From Acidobacteriota bacterium (lineage in GTDB: Bacteria > Chlamydiota > Chlamydiia > Chlamydiales > Rhabdochlamydiaceae): a DNA stretch of 42,922 nucleotides. The DNA is taken from assembly GCA_903970255.1 (NCBI GenBank), contig CAJCHM010000017.1:1-42922 (forward strand), in the 5' to 3' direction. Made by a program: the position numbers and the translations under genes. The notes beneath the pieces were generated by a model. That model was given only the letters and a program-made list of their open reading frames with translations, did no database searches and was not told where the DNA came from. Numbering within the stretch: position 1 is the stretch's first letter; the number at the start of each line of letters is the position of its first letter. Positions 33,060 through 41,118 of this stretch are shown here, piece after piece.

Positions 33060-33723
33060 AAGATTTAACAGGGGCAAACCGTTTAGAGAAATGGATTAAG
33101 GGGCTCATGAGTGCAATGATCATGATCTTTAAAGAGAAGCTGATTAGGATGATGTCAAAGAGATTTTCGACAAGACCCCAAAGGCCTAAAACTGAAAAGA
33201 GAAATGTGTCGAGCAGTTGTGTCGATGAAATTGAGATCGCATTTCTGAGTGTAAGGGGGATTCGAGTGCATTTTTCTTTCAGGAAGCTAAAGAGATGGAT
33301 CTCGATTTGTTGGACTAAAATAAAAACTCCAAGGGAAGCCAAGAGCAGCCGGGTAGAAGAGGAGAGGATCGTCTCAAAAGCTTGATGTGCAGTGTCAAAT
33401 GGGCTGGGTTGATACAGGAGATGCATCTTGGCCATGGCAACAAAAAATACCATGGCAAAAAAACAAGACCAAAGCACACCTTTGACCGCCTCTTTTCCAA
33501 AATACTCGCGCAAGAGATTGAGCCCAAAAATGCTTCCAATGGCAAAAACATCGCTGCAGGTCACATGAAAACTAAAAAAACAGATCTGTTTGATGACAAA
33601 CAGATTTGCCAACACTGCTTGCAGTGCAATCCAGGATGTGAGCGCAAGCTTACCCATTTTAAGTGCAGCAAGTCCAAATCCCATGACGATAGCGACATGG
33701 ATCAAAAATAGGGCTTCATTCAT
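33046..33723 (-). CDS. yhhQ: Queuosine-precursor transporter YhhQ
   Basis: This membrane protein of the QPTR/DUF165 family has 225 residues and six hydrophobic segments. Family marks include CSDVFAIGSIFGLNLLREYFG (spelled over positions 56-76 and conserved for its N-x-x-x-E-x-x-G) and a late S-T-Q-x-x-D segment (SISSTQLLDTFLF). It imports queuine or precursors for Tgt, which is encoded directly downstream with overlapping ends. Start ATG 33723; the promoter would be in the 160-base gap before ndk, which is divergent. Confidence 0.92.
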   Translation of the reverse strand: MNEALFLIHVAIVMGFGLAALKMGKLALTSWIALQAVLANLFVIKQICFFSFHVTCSDVFAIGSIFGLNLLREYFGKEAVKGVLWSCFFAMVFFVAMAKMHLLYQPSPFDTAHQAFETILSSSTRLLLASLGVFILVQQIEIHLFSFLKEKCTRIPLTLRNAISISSTQLLDTFLFSVLGLWGLVENLFDIILISFSLKIMIIALMSPLIHFSKRFAPVKSYDTI

Positions 33724-33811
33724 AAATAGCTGAGATTAAAGAGAAGAGAGCATACCCTGTTTTTTGTTATACTGCAACTTTTTGCACCGGCCGGTAAAAT
33801 TATTAATTGTA

Positions 33812-33828
33812 GGGGGAGTTGTAAAACT
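33812..33828 (+). repeat. Diverged terminal repeat of element family B
   Basis: GGGGGAGTTGTAAAACT differs from the family B end in three of 17 bases. No opposite arm is present, so this is tentative. It lies in the ndk leader. Confidence 0.3.
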
Positions 33829-33886
33829 GGAATTTATATATGTGCAAGTCTTAGACTGAAGGTCTTAAAACTTTGGAGTGTCGAAA

Positions 33887-34447
33887 ATGAATAAATTTTT
33901 CACATGTTTACTTTTGGTTGGAGTGTTGCTTGGATCCGTTCCTCTTGTGGCTACAGAGAATAACGCACTAAGACCTGTCCAGCAGACCCTCTGTCTTATC
34001 AAACCTGAAGCAGTAGCTGCAAATAGAATTGGGCCGATCATTGCCTGTATTGAGGCAAACCGATTGCGTGTCGTTGCGATGAAAATGACCAAGTTGACAA
34101 CCGATCAGGCTGCCCTTTTTTATGCTGCCCAAAAGGTCACTCCCTTTTATAAGTCGCTTGTTGGGTATATGAGCTCTGGACCTATTGTCGCAATGGTTTT
34201 AGAAGGGGAGGACAGTATTGAGACTTACCGAAAACTGATGGGTCCTACAGATCCTGCCCAAGCTCCTAGAGGAACTTTGCGAAGAGAATTTGGTACCAAT
34301 GTTGAAATGAATGCGGTCCATGGTTCCGAATCGGTAGAAAACGCCAAGAAGGAGATTGCGTTTTTCTTTACAGATGCTCAGATTTACTCTAGGCTGCACT
34401 TTACCCATTGGAGCGGGGGGATTTTTCTAGATAGCGCCCGCAGGTAG
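33887..34447 (+). CDS. ndk: Nucleoside diphosphate kinase with signal peptide and repeat-derived C-terminus
   Basis: Ndk equilibrates nucleoside di- and triphosphates through a phosphohistidine. ATG 33887 follows GGAG with 8 bases spacing. Residues 1-24 (MNKFFTCLLLVGVLLGSVPL then VAT) are a strong Sec signal peptide, absent in normal Ndk. The catalytic part is intact: CLIKPEAV, RGTLRREFG and NAVHGSESVENAKKEIAFFF with the active histidine. After IYSRL the last 17 residues are encoded by palindromic element A copy 3. Removing the element with one target duplicate restores IYSRLK followed by TAA, the normal family end. Export implies an extracytoplasmic role (inference). Confidence 0.93.
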   Translation: MNKFFTCLLLVGVLLGSVPLVATENNALRPVQQTLCLIKPEAVAANRIGPIIACIEANRLRVVAMKMTKLTTDQAALFYAAQKVTPFYKSLVGYMSSGPIVAMVLEGEDSIETYRKLMGPTDPAQAPRGTLRREFGTNVEMNAVHGSESVENAKKEIAFFFTDAQIYSRLHFTHWSGGIFLDSARR

Positions 34448-34553
34448 CGGGAATTTTGTAATGGTAGGCTCGAATATGCCACCATTACAAAATTCCCCCT
34501 GCCTGGGGGATGCTATCTGGGAAAAGCGCCCCGCTCCAATGGGTAAAGTCCAG
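34394..34553. repeat. 160-bp palindromic element, family A, copy 3, inserted in the ndk 3' end
   Basis: It starts CTGCACTTTACCCATTGG and ends CCAATGGGTAAAGTCCAG. The flanks TCTAGG at 34388-34393 and 34554-34559 are a perfect 6-bp duplication. It is homologous throughout to copies 1 and 4. It separates ndk from the convergent sialidase-like gene and could act as a bidirectional terminator. Confidence 0.95.
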
Positions 34554-34571
34554 TCTAGGCTGAAATAAATA

Positions 34572-35615
34572 CTAATGCGCGGACTGCCTCGATGCAGTAC
34601 AATGAGTTTGCAGGACCGCGTTAGTCGGATCCAAGACAACATGCTTAATATATTTGCGATTCCAAGTGTAGGTGATATGGATTTTCCCATCGGCAGTTTC
34701 TATGACGCTGGGATAGGAATATTCCCCTGGATCTTTCTCTAAGACGATTTCCATTTTCCAACTTTGTCCATCATCATCTGAAATAGCGACGTTGAGTGGA
34801 TAGCGATTTTCCTTAGAGTGATTGTAGACCAAAAGAATCTGGCCATCGCTCATGTTAACAGCGTCAATGCCTGCATTGGGATTGGGAAGTGTGGTCGGTA
34901 AAGCTTGCGACCAGGTCTTTCCCTGATCGTTGGACTCAGCTGCACAAATAAAGCCGATTTGATGCGACCTGGCAAGCAGCTTAATTGTCCCCTCTTTCCC
35001 ATAGAAAAGGGTGGGTTGGATGATGCCAAATAATTGGGAATCGACGTTAATGGGGGTGCTTTTGCTCCAAGTCCTCCCCTCATCAGCGGTGATATCGATC
35101 CAACATCCCCATCGCATCCAGCTTTCAATGGATGAGCCGCACAGCAACTCTCCATCGGGGAGTAAAAGGGGTTTATTCTTCACAGGGCCAATGATACCGG
35201 CAGGCAAATCTTCAGCTTTTGCCCAAGTCTTACCTTCATCATATGAGCGTTTAAGCAAACCTGACCAGCTTTGAGGATGTTTGCCAGCTTTGTAGAACAA
35301 AAGCACCTCCTTGGAGGGCATTGTAAATAGAACTGGGTTCCAGCAAGGCACATTTTTTGCCTCTGCGATTTTTTGAGGGGCATTCCATTGCCCCTGTTCC
35401 ATTATAGAGAGCCAAATTGCAACATCGCTTTCCCCTTCGTCAGTTCCTGCGAAATAGGCGCAGAGCAGAGATCCTGAAGCAGTTTGTGTTAGGGTGGAAG
35501 CATGGCATGAGGCAAAGGGGGGATGGGTAAAAATGAACTCTTCTGTAACAATCTGCATTCCATGCAGCGGCAGGGAAAATGCGAAAACGATAAGTGTCAA
35601 TAAGTGTTTAATCAT
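34572..35615 (-). CDS. Secreted sialidase-like (BNR/Asp-box) protein
   Basis: A signal peptide (MIKHLLTLIVFAFSLPLHG) precedes a six-bladed propeller-type domain. Four Asp boxes are visible: SYDEGKTW, TADEGRTWS, SNDQGKTWS and SDDDGQSWK. SxxSGSLLCAYFAGTDEGESD-type and WNPVLF segments match the BNR_2 sialidase-like family rather than classical GH33 enzymes; catalytic residues cannot be assigned. It may cleave or bind host or bacterial glycans outside the cell. ATG 35615 overlaps the stop of the upstream kinase-like gene (ATGA), so it is the last gene of that operon. An upstream extension to 35681 would mask the signal peptide. Confidence 0.83.
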   Translation of the reverse strand: MIKHLLTLIVFAFSLPLHGMQIVTEEFIFTHPPFASCHASTLTQTASGSLLCAYFAGTDEGESDVAIWLSIMEQGQWNAPQKIAEAKNVPCWNPVLFTMPSKEVLLFYKAGKHPQSWSGLLKRSYDEGKTWAKAEDLPAGIIGPVKNKPLLLPDGELLCGSSIESWMRWGCWIDITADEGRTWSKSTPINVDSQLFGIIQPTLFYGKEGTIKLLARSHQIGFICAAESNDQGKTWSQALPTTLPNPNAGIDAVNMSDGQILLVYNHSKENRYPLNVAISDDDGQSWKMEIVLEKDPGEYSYPSVIETADGKIHITYTWNRKYIKHVVLDPTNAVLQTHCTASRQSAH

Positions 35616-36496
35616 GTGCCTCTTTGCGCTATTTTTTCTAAGAGATAGTCTAAAAGGTCGGGGGAATGTTTTTCTAGCCACTTTTGTAATCCATAAGTAG
35701 AAAGGAAGAGTTCTTTTGCCGTTTCTAGGGGATTTTTTAGAGTAGGTTTAAGAAAGTAGGAGCCGAGATCAAACTCAACTACTTTTTCTCCAACAAACCC
35801 AAAATTAATATCTAGGTTGGGATCCCGATCTCCAATCCCTTTACTGCACCTCTTTTCAATATGGGCTATCAATGCATCGATGGCACATTGCAACCTGGCT
35901 TTATTTTTTTCCCTCACGAGTTTTTCTAGATAAGGAAAAAAGAGCTCCGCATTTTGCTGCAGAGCAAACTCTGTCTTTCTCAAGTCAACGCTATGAGGGA
36001 TTCCCCAACCATCGATGATCTGAATAGGCTTGGCAAAGTGGGGATTGGGTTGTAGGCAGAGATAGATCAATCCGGTAGCCTCTTTAAGCTCCTCAAACCC
36101 CAGCCTGCAGCTGTTGAAGAAAAAAGACTGATGCTTATGCGCATGTTTTTTTTGATCATTGAGAATCTTATAGAAACGCACGGCATCCAAAACCCCGGGG
36201 AGAGCGAAATGCCAAAAAAGGTGTTTTTGTTGCAGGTGCTGCTGCTTAAAGAGCTTGAGGATGGTTTTTTTGTCCTCTCCAAGGAAGACAAACGAAGTGC
36301 CTCCATAGCCTACGAACCGAAAAGGTTGATCGAGCAGAGCATCGACCTCATCGGTCGCTGGATTGAGAAGGGGAGGCTGGTTGGAGGTCAGTTTGGAGCA
36401 GCGAAACCCTCCATTTTGGTAATCGTATATCCTTTGCAACCCAATGAATGAGACTACACAGAGCGCAATAATGCAGATGTGGCCTTTATATTTCAT
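35612..36496 (-). CDS. Membrane-anchored kinase-like paralogue A (fifth in operon)
   Basis: This 294-residue protein belongs to a five-member tandem family. One membrane helix (ICIIALCVVSFIGL, about 6-20) leaves the rest outside the cytoplasm by the positive-inside rule. The core shows FVGYGGTSFVFLGED then ILKLFK (Gly-loop and lysine, about 65-90), FEELKEATGLIYLCL (about 135-150), KGIGDRDPNLDINFGF (about 232) and VEFDLGSYF (about 253). These match the order of a protein kinase G-loop, VAIK lysine, C-helix glutamate, D-N loop and D-x-G. The kinase assignment is my inference. ATG 36496 overlaps the stop of paralogue B (ATGA). Confidence 0.75.
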   Translation of the reverse strand: MKYKGHICIIALCVVSFIGLQRIYDYQNGGFRCSKLTSNQPPLLNPATDEVDALLDQPFRFVGYGGTSFVFLGEDKKTILKLFKQQHLQQKHLFWHFALPGVLDAVRFYKILNDQKKHAHKHQSFFFNSCRLGFEELKEATGLIYLCLQPNPHFAKPIQIIDGWGIPHSVDLRKTEFALQQNAELFFPYLEKLVREKNKARLQCAIDALIAHIEKRCSKGIGDRDPNLDINFGFVGEKVVEFDLGSYFLKPTLKNPLETAKELFLSTYGLQKWLEKHSPDLLDYLLEKIAQRGT

Positions 36497-37455
36497 GGCT
36501 GCTGGGAGCAAACCTCATCATGAACCCTCTTCTCTAAATGCTCGACCATTTCCGGGTATCTCTTTGCAAAGTACCTCTTCAGCCGGAGCGTGGCGTAGAA
36601 TAGTTCCTGCTTGTAGATCCAAGGGTCTGCGATTTTTTCTTTTTTGAGAAAGGAGCCACAGTCGATTTCAATTGCCTGTGTGCCGATATAGCCAAAATTT
36701 TTGGTGGCAATGTCTCTATCGGCAAACCCTTTTTTGCAGCGATCTAAGATCATATCAATGAGAGAGTCGATACTCGCTTTTGCCAGATCATGTTCCCCCT
36801 TTTGTTTTAATAGAGCAAAGTGGCGCTCAAAGGGGATTGCCTTTTTTTGCATAAAGAATTTGGTGGTGTCGAGATCTACCTGATGAGCAATTCCGCAAGA
36901 GTCGTAAATAGTGAGCGACTTATGAAAACGCTCTGTTGGGTTTAAGTGGAGGTAGATTAGACCTGTTTCTTCTTTGAGTGCATCAAAGGCCAATTTCAAG
37001 CTGCTGAAGGTGCGATCGATCCGAAATTCGCGCATCCCCAAAAATCGCCTGAGAGCTTGGTTGAATAAAGGGGGGAGGCAAAGGCGGGTAAGGGGGTGAT
37101 TGGATAGGGTGGCGGCAAATTCGCTGTGATCTTCGAAGAAAATACCCCGGTGTAAATAAACGGGACGGGCATGGTCGAGTTTGAAGAATTTGATGACAGC
37201 TTTGCCATCGTCGCTTGCAAATGCAAAGCACTCGCTTCCAGCTCCGATGAAGCGGTAAGGTTGAGAGAGAAGCTCATCGATCTTGCTCTGTTCAACAGAG
37301 GTTAATGCGGGTGTTTCCCATCGAGCTTGGTAAGGTAGATCCGTTGCAAGAATTTTTTGGAGATAAAATCCATGCGTCTTGAGCTCAATCAGCTGCTGCA
37401 GCCCAACAAATAGCCCAATTGAGATAATGAACTTTAATATGAATTTTATAAACAT
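36493..37455 (-). CDS. Membrane-anchored kinase-like paralogue B
   Basis: The 320-residue protein is the longest of the family owing to an insert after the lysine (about 105-150). Anchor: FILKFIISIGLFVGL (about 5-19). Core: FIGAGSECFAFASDDGKAV then IKFFK, FDALKEETGLIYLHLNPT, KGFADRDIATKNFGY (D-x4-N, the kinase spacing) and IEIDCGSFL. All putative catalytic positions are kept. It overlaps paralogue C by 10 bases and paralogue A by 4. Confidence 0.78.
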   Translation of the reverse strand: MFIKFILKFIISIGLFVGLQQLIELKTHGFYLQKILATDLPYQARWETPALTSVEQSKIDELLSQPYRFIGAGSECFAFASDDGKAVIKFFKLDHARPVYLHRGIFFEDHSEFAATLSNHPLTRLCLPPLFNQALRRFLGMREFRIDRTFSSLKLAFDALKEETGLIYLHLNPTERFHKSLTIYDSCGIAHQVDLDTTKFFMQKKAIPFERHFALLKQKGEHDLAKASIDSLIDMILDRCKKGFADRDIATKNFGYIGTQAIEIDCGSFLKKEKIADPWIYKQELFYATLRLKRYFAKRYPEMVEHLEKRVHDEVCSQQP

Positions 37456-38351
37456 CCTTCAGATGATAATTGCTGCAGCAATTCTTGATCAAGAAAAGGA
37501 ATGAGTGAAGGTGCATTCTCGTTAAGCCATCCTCTTAAGCTTGTAGTAATTTGTTGAATTTCCTCTTTTCTTTGAGGCTGCGGTAGTGATTGGGTAGCTT
37601 TGGATAATGGACCCACATCGATTTGAATGGCTTTTCCGTCGATAATGCCATAGTTGGTTCGTATGAGAGGATCGTTGTCAGCAATGCCATGATCCCATTT
37701 CCAAAAAAATAGTTTTATCAGGGAGGAGAGAGCAACCTTTGCCCCATCTAAATCTCCTTCTGTAAGATAATCCTTTAATGCGGGATAAACCAATGTTGCC
37801 CTCCTTTGAATCAGAAAGGCTGTTTTATTAGGATCGATCACATGGGTAATCTGCAGTGGATCGACAATTTGAAGCTTGGATGGCAAATTAGAAGATGGGT
37901 TGAGGTGGGTATAGATCAAACCGGTTTTGTCTTGCATCTCTTCAAACGCAATTTGATAGCTTTGAAAGGTTTTATTCCATTTTCCCTCGTAATAGAGCTT
38001 CCTGAGTTGAGCCCACTGATTAACAAGCGGAATGTAAGAGAGGAGGGAAAAAATTCCGATTTTTCTTCCGTAGCGGTTATTGCAGAGTTTAAGAACATAT
38101 TTTTTATCTTCAGACTCAAACACAAAGCTTTGAAGCCCTCTTCCTAAAAAATGGAATTTTTGTTGAAAGAGGGGATCAAGGAGCTCTTTTTCCTTTTCTC
38201 CCACCTCAGTAGCTATTGCGTTTGGGGGTAAATTGGATTGGATTTTAGAAAGCGCAAATCCCTTGGTTTGATGGTGGCAAAATCTGGCAACCCCAATGCT
38301 TGCACCGATCCAGATAGAAATAATTAAAGCTTTTTTAATTTTGGATTTCAA
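37446..38351 (-). CDS. Membrane-anchored kinase-like paralogue C
   Basis: I chose a TTG start at 38351, because GAGG lies 8 bases upstream; a TTG at 38381 has no Shine-Dalgarno. That gives 301 residues starting with KSKIKKALIISIWIGASIGV, a basic end plus anchor. Core: FLGRGLQSFVFESEDKKYV then LKLC, FEEMQDKTGLIYTHLNP, HGIADNDPLIRTNYG and IQIDVGPLS. Compared with its relatives the FF after the lysine is LC, and the D-N loop has N instead of R before the second D, so it is the most divergent member. Overlap with paralogue D is 17 bases. Confidence 0.73.
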   Translation of the reverse strand: MKSKIKKALIISIWIGASIGVARFCHHQTKGFALSKIQSNLPPNAIATEVGEKEKELLDPLFQQKFHFLGRGLQSFVFESEDKKYVLKLCNNRYGRKIGIFSLLSYIPLVNQWAQLRKLYYEGKWNKTFQSYQIAFEEMQDKTGLIYTHLNPSSNLPSKLQIVDPLQITHVIDPNKTAFLIQRRATLVYPALKDYLTEGDLDGAKVALSSLIKLFFWKWDHGIADNDPLIRTNYGIIDGKAIQIDVGPLSKATQSLPQPQRKEEIQQITTSLRGWLNENAPSLIPFLDQELLQQLSSEGCL

Positions 38352-39225
38352 ATGAAAGCACCTCGTTAACCGATTGATCAAAGGAGTCGATCAGTTCTAA
38401 ATGGTTTTCAGCAAGATATTTACGAAAGGATGTGATTGCCTTGGATACCTGCTTTTTGCGTCGCTCTGGATCTTGGATCTCTTCATTGTGGATGACTCTT
38501 CCAACATCGATCAAAATGGGGCTAGCGTCGATAAAACCGCAGTTGGAGTTAAAGTTGGAGTCGCGGTTGAAAACTCCTTTCCGATCAAGTGTCCTGTTGA
38601 TCTGTAGAAGTTTATGGATTGCCTCCTTTGCCCCTTCTATATCTTTTCTGTCCATTAAAGAATCAATTTTTACAAAGGCCAATTCTGCCTTTCTTTGCAG
38701 GGCAAACTCCAAAACATCTAAATTCAGCACATGAGATTCTCCAGAGGTATCGTAAACCTTTAGCAATTTATTTAGGTGCGTGGTTGGGTTTAAATGCACA
38801 TAGAGCATCCCCGTTTCTTCTTGGAGTAAATCAAAGGAGAGCCTAAAAGCTTCGAAGACCTTGTTTCTTTTTATCTCATTTTTCTTTGTTTTTTTATGTT
38901 TTAGACAAAGGGGAATATATCTCATCCATCTAGGGCTAGTGAATGCTTTTTGTTTAAAGAATTTGATGACGTATCGATTGTCCTCGCTTGAGAAAGCATA
39001 ACACTGCCCGCCGCCTCCCAAATAACGGTAAGGTTGAGACAGAGCTGCGAGAATCTGTTGTTCCTCATCGTTGTCCAAGCTGCGGCATTCCCACTCAGGG
39101 TGGTGGGGTAAATCAGAAGCAATTGCATCCAAAGAAAAGGGTTTGTCATTTTTAGGTTCATAGCAAACATGCAAAAAAAGAGCCGTTAATACAATGATGA
39201 GTGGAGAAATGATCTTTGCTTTCAT
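38335..39225 (-). CDS. Membrane-anchored kinase-like paralogue D
   Basis: This 296-residue protein has an anchor at about 7-20 (SPLIIVLTALFLHV). Core: YLGGGGQCYAFSSEDNRYV then IKFFK, FDLLQEETGMLYVHLNPT, KGVFNRDSNFNSNCGF (first D replaced by N, second D kept) and ILIDVGRVI. The segment after the lysine is rich in Lys and aromatic residues, possibly membrane-surface contacting. ATG overlaps the stop of paralogue E (ATGA). Confidence 0.77.
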   Translation of the reverse strand: MKAKIISPLIIVLTALFLHVCYEPKNDKPFSLDAIASDLPHHPEWECRSLDNDEEQQILAALSQPYRYLGGGGQCYAFSSEDNRYVIKFFKQKAFTSPRWMRYIPLCLKHKKTKKNEIKRNKVFEAFRLSFDLLQEETGMLYVHLNPTTHLNKLLKVYDTSGESHVLNLDVLEFALQRKAELAFVKIDSLMDRKDIEGAKEAIHKLLQINRTLDRKGVFNRDSNFNSNCGFIDASPILIDVGRVIHNEEIQDPERRKKQVSKAITSFRKYLAENHLELIDSFDQSVNEVLSFEIQN

Positions 39226-40121
39226 AACAATGCTGGTATTTTTTCGATCTGGCTTTTTAAATGTTCAGAGAGGACTGGATAATGGGCATCCAACCATTGT
39301 CGGAAGTTGTCTGTAATGCGGGAGATCTCCTCCTCGTATTGCTGTGGAGTTTTAGATCCATCCTCTCTGCAAAATCTTCCAATATCAATCTGCACGGGGT
39401 ATTTGCCCAAAAATCCAAAATTGGTGTTGAGGTCGGGATCTTGATCGAAGATCCCTTTTTTGCAGCGGAAAACTAAGAGCTCTACAAGGGCGCTGATCGC
39501 CTCTTTGGCAGCAGATTGCCCTTGAGTTTTCATCAAAGAATCAATTCCGGGGTAGACTAAGCAGGCCTTTTTCTGGACGAGGAATTCCATGTTATCTAGA
39601 TCCAGTAGATGAGCAATTCCGATTTTGTCGTAAATTCTAATCTTTTGCTTGAGGTGAGAAGTTTTATTCAAATGCAGGTAGATCAGTCCTGTTTGTTGTT
39701 TCATCTCATCAAAGGCGATTTTATAACTGATAAAGTCTTTGTCTAGCTCTTTTCTTTTTTCCAACATTTTGCAAATTTTATAAGGCTGCAAAGGGATTGG
39801 AAATGACAATGCCATCATCCATGCAGGGGGGAGGAGACGGTAGAGTCGGAAGAATTTGATGACAGTTTGCCCATCTTTGGACACAAAGACATAAGATTGA
39901 GCCCCCTTGGCAAGGTAGTAAAAGGGTTGATCGAGGGTTTTAAGGAGTTCCTCAGTTTCCAAACGCGTTGGAGGGGAGGAGGGTTCCCATTCTGGATTAA
40001 ACGGAAGAGAGGAGAGGATTTTATAGAGGGCAAAACCATCTGTTTTCTTGTAAGAGAATTGCTTGGCTAAAACGGCAAAAAGGATCACGGCAAGAATGTG
40101 CAAAAGAGATTTGATGCTCAT
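39222..40121 (-). CDS. Membrane-anchored kinase-like paralogue E (first of the five)
   Basis: ATG 40121 (MSIKSLLHILAVILFAVLA) places a basic residue and an anchor helix at the very N-terminus; a TTG at 40160 would add 13 residues. The 299-residue protein shows YLAKGAQSYVFVSKDGQTV then IKFFR (note A-K-G in place of G-x-G), FDEMKQQTGLIYLHLN, KKGIFDQDPDLNTNFGF and VQIDIGRFC. Family-wide conserved pieces outside the kinase-like motifs are IYD--GI-H--DLD and the helix before the D-N loop. It follows the secreted-protein gene by 43 bases. Confidence 0.77.
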   Translation of the reverse strand: MSIKSLLHILAVILFAVLAKQFSYKKTDGFALYKILSSLPFNPEWEPSSPPTRLETEELLKTLDQPFYYLAKGAQSYVFVSKDGQTVIKFFRLYRLLPPAWMMALSFPIPLQPYKICKMLEKRKELDKDFISYKIAFDEMKQQTGLIYLHLNKTSHLKQKIRIYDKIGIAHLLDLDNMEFLVQKKACLVYPGIDSLMKTQGQSAAKEAISALVELLVFRCKKGIFDQDPDLNTNFGFLGKYPVQIDIGRFCREDGSKTPQQYEEEISRITDNFRQWLDAHYPVLSEHLKSQIEKIPALL

Positions 40122-40164
40122 GTCGCAAAGAACATAGCATTTTTTCCAATTAATGCACAAACAT

Positions 40165-41010
40165 CTACTTAATCACAATTGTCCTTGTGATGTCATTGAA
40201 GAGTCCAGGTACCCGATTGTTCCGCGGATCTAAGAGTTCAAGACGGATCCGATGCATCCCTTTTTTCATCCCATAGATGTAGTAGGGCTGCCATGAAGTG
40301 AGGATACGAACGTTGTCATTATCGATTGTCAGGCGCACTTTATAGCCATCCCTAGATAGCTGGCAATTGGTGAGATAAAAATCGAGAAGGATGGGTTGCA
40401 TATCCTTTCTGCCATAATCATATTCCCCTTGAGGCTCATTATAGGTAAGGTAGGGTTGAGAAAGATCCACTTGTGGATTGTTTTTCTTTTCTTGGTAATA
40501 GAAAATACTTGCTGCAAAAGCCTTATCCGACTTAACACTTTCATTGTAAGAGCGCACAGGAAATGTACGGATCACATGCATGCCCGGCTGCAACTTAAAG
40601 GGGATTTCAAAATCTGCTGTTTGGTCGAAATAATCTTGAATATCATCGAGAGCATCGATCAGCGCCTCATTGACAGAAAAATAGGGTTGATTATCGATGA
40701 AAATGTGAAGACTTTGCCCCTCTGGGTCATCCCAGATCTCTTTTCGGCGTGGCTGTTCTGTATCTACTCCAATAGCATAACCTTGGAGCTTAATTTGCCC
40801 TTTCACTCGATTGGATGTTTTTAATTCATCCTGCCGGGGGTAGAGAATTTTTGTCTCGACGTGGTCGGGATCTGGCGATGCCTCCACCGGAACCACCTGA
40901 ATTCCCTTGAAATTGGGGGTTTGCTCATTGAGTTCTGCACTAAAACCCATCGATGACATCATTGTAAGGATAGTTGCAATCAGGGGGAGTTTCATCATTT
41001 GAGCTTTCAC
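40165..41010 (-). CDS. Secreted hypothetical protein, first gene of the kinase-like operon
   Basis: I do not recognise this 281-residue protein. It starts with GTG at 41010, six bases after a perfect GGAGG, and has a signal peptide (MKLPLIATILTMMSSMGFSA, about 6-25). The mature part is mostly beta: ILYPRQDELKTSNRVKGQI, LHIFIDNQPYF, LQPGMHVIRTFPVRSYNES and GMKKGMHRIRLELLDPRNN. The paired 'GMH-IR' segments suggest two similar beta-sandwich halves. No catalytic motif is seen; a periplasmic or surface binding protein is plausible (inference). It leads the minus-strand run to 34572. Confidence 0.72.
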   Translation of the reverse strand: MKAQMMKLPLIATILTMMSSMGFSAELNEQTPNFKGIQVVPVEASPDPDHVETKILYPRQDELKTSNRVKGQIKLQGYAIGVDTEQPRRKEIWDDPEGQSLHIFIDNQPYFSVNEALIDALDDIQDYFDQTADFEIPFKLQPGMHVIRTFPVRSYNESVKSDKAFAASIFYYQEKKNNPQVDLSQPYLTYNEPQGEYDYGRKDMQPILLDFYLTNCQLSRDGYKVRLTIDNDNVRILTSWQPYYIYGMKKGMHRIRLELLDPRNNRVPGLFNDITRTIVIK

Positions 41011-41118
41011 GCGTGGCCTCCAGAAATTTTACAAAGTCAAAATTAGGATTTATACCCCCGTCATGGGGTAAAGCCCTGATCCTTACCGTGTAATCCTTTT
41101 GCTATTTTTTAGTCCAGA

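Noticed and set aside
33046-33723. A preQ1 riboswitch upstream of yhhQ
   Set aside because: I looked in the leader between yhhQ and ndk and saw no pseudoknot-type conserved sequence.
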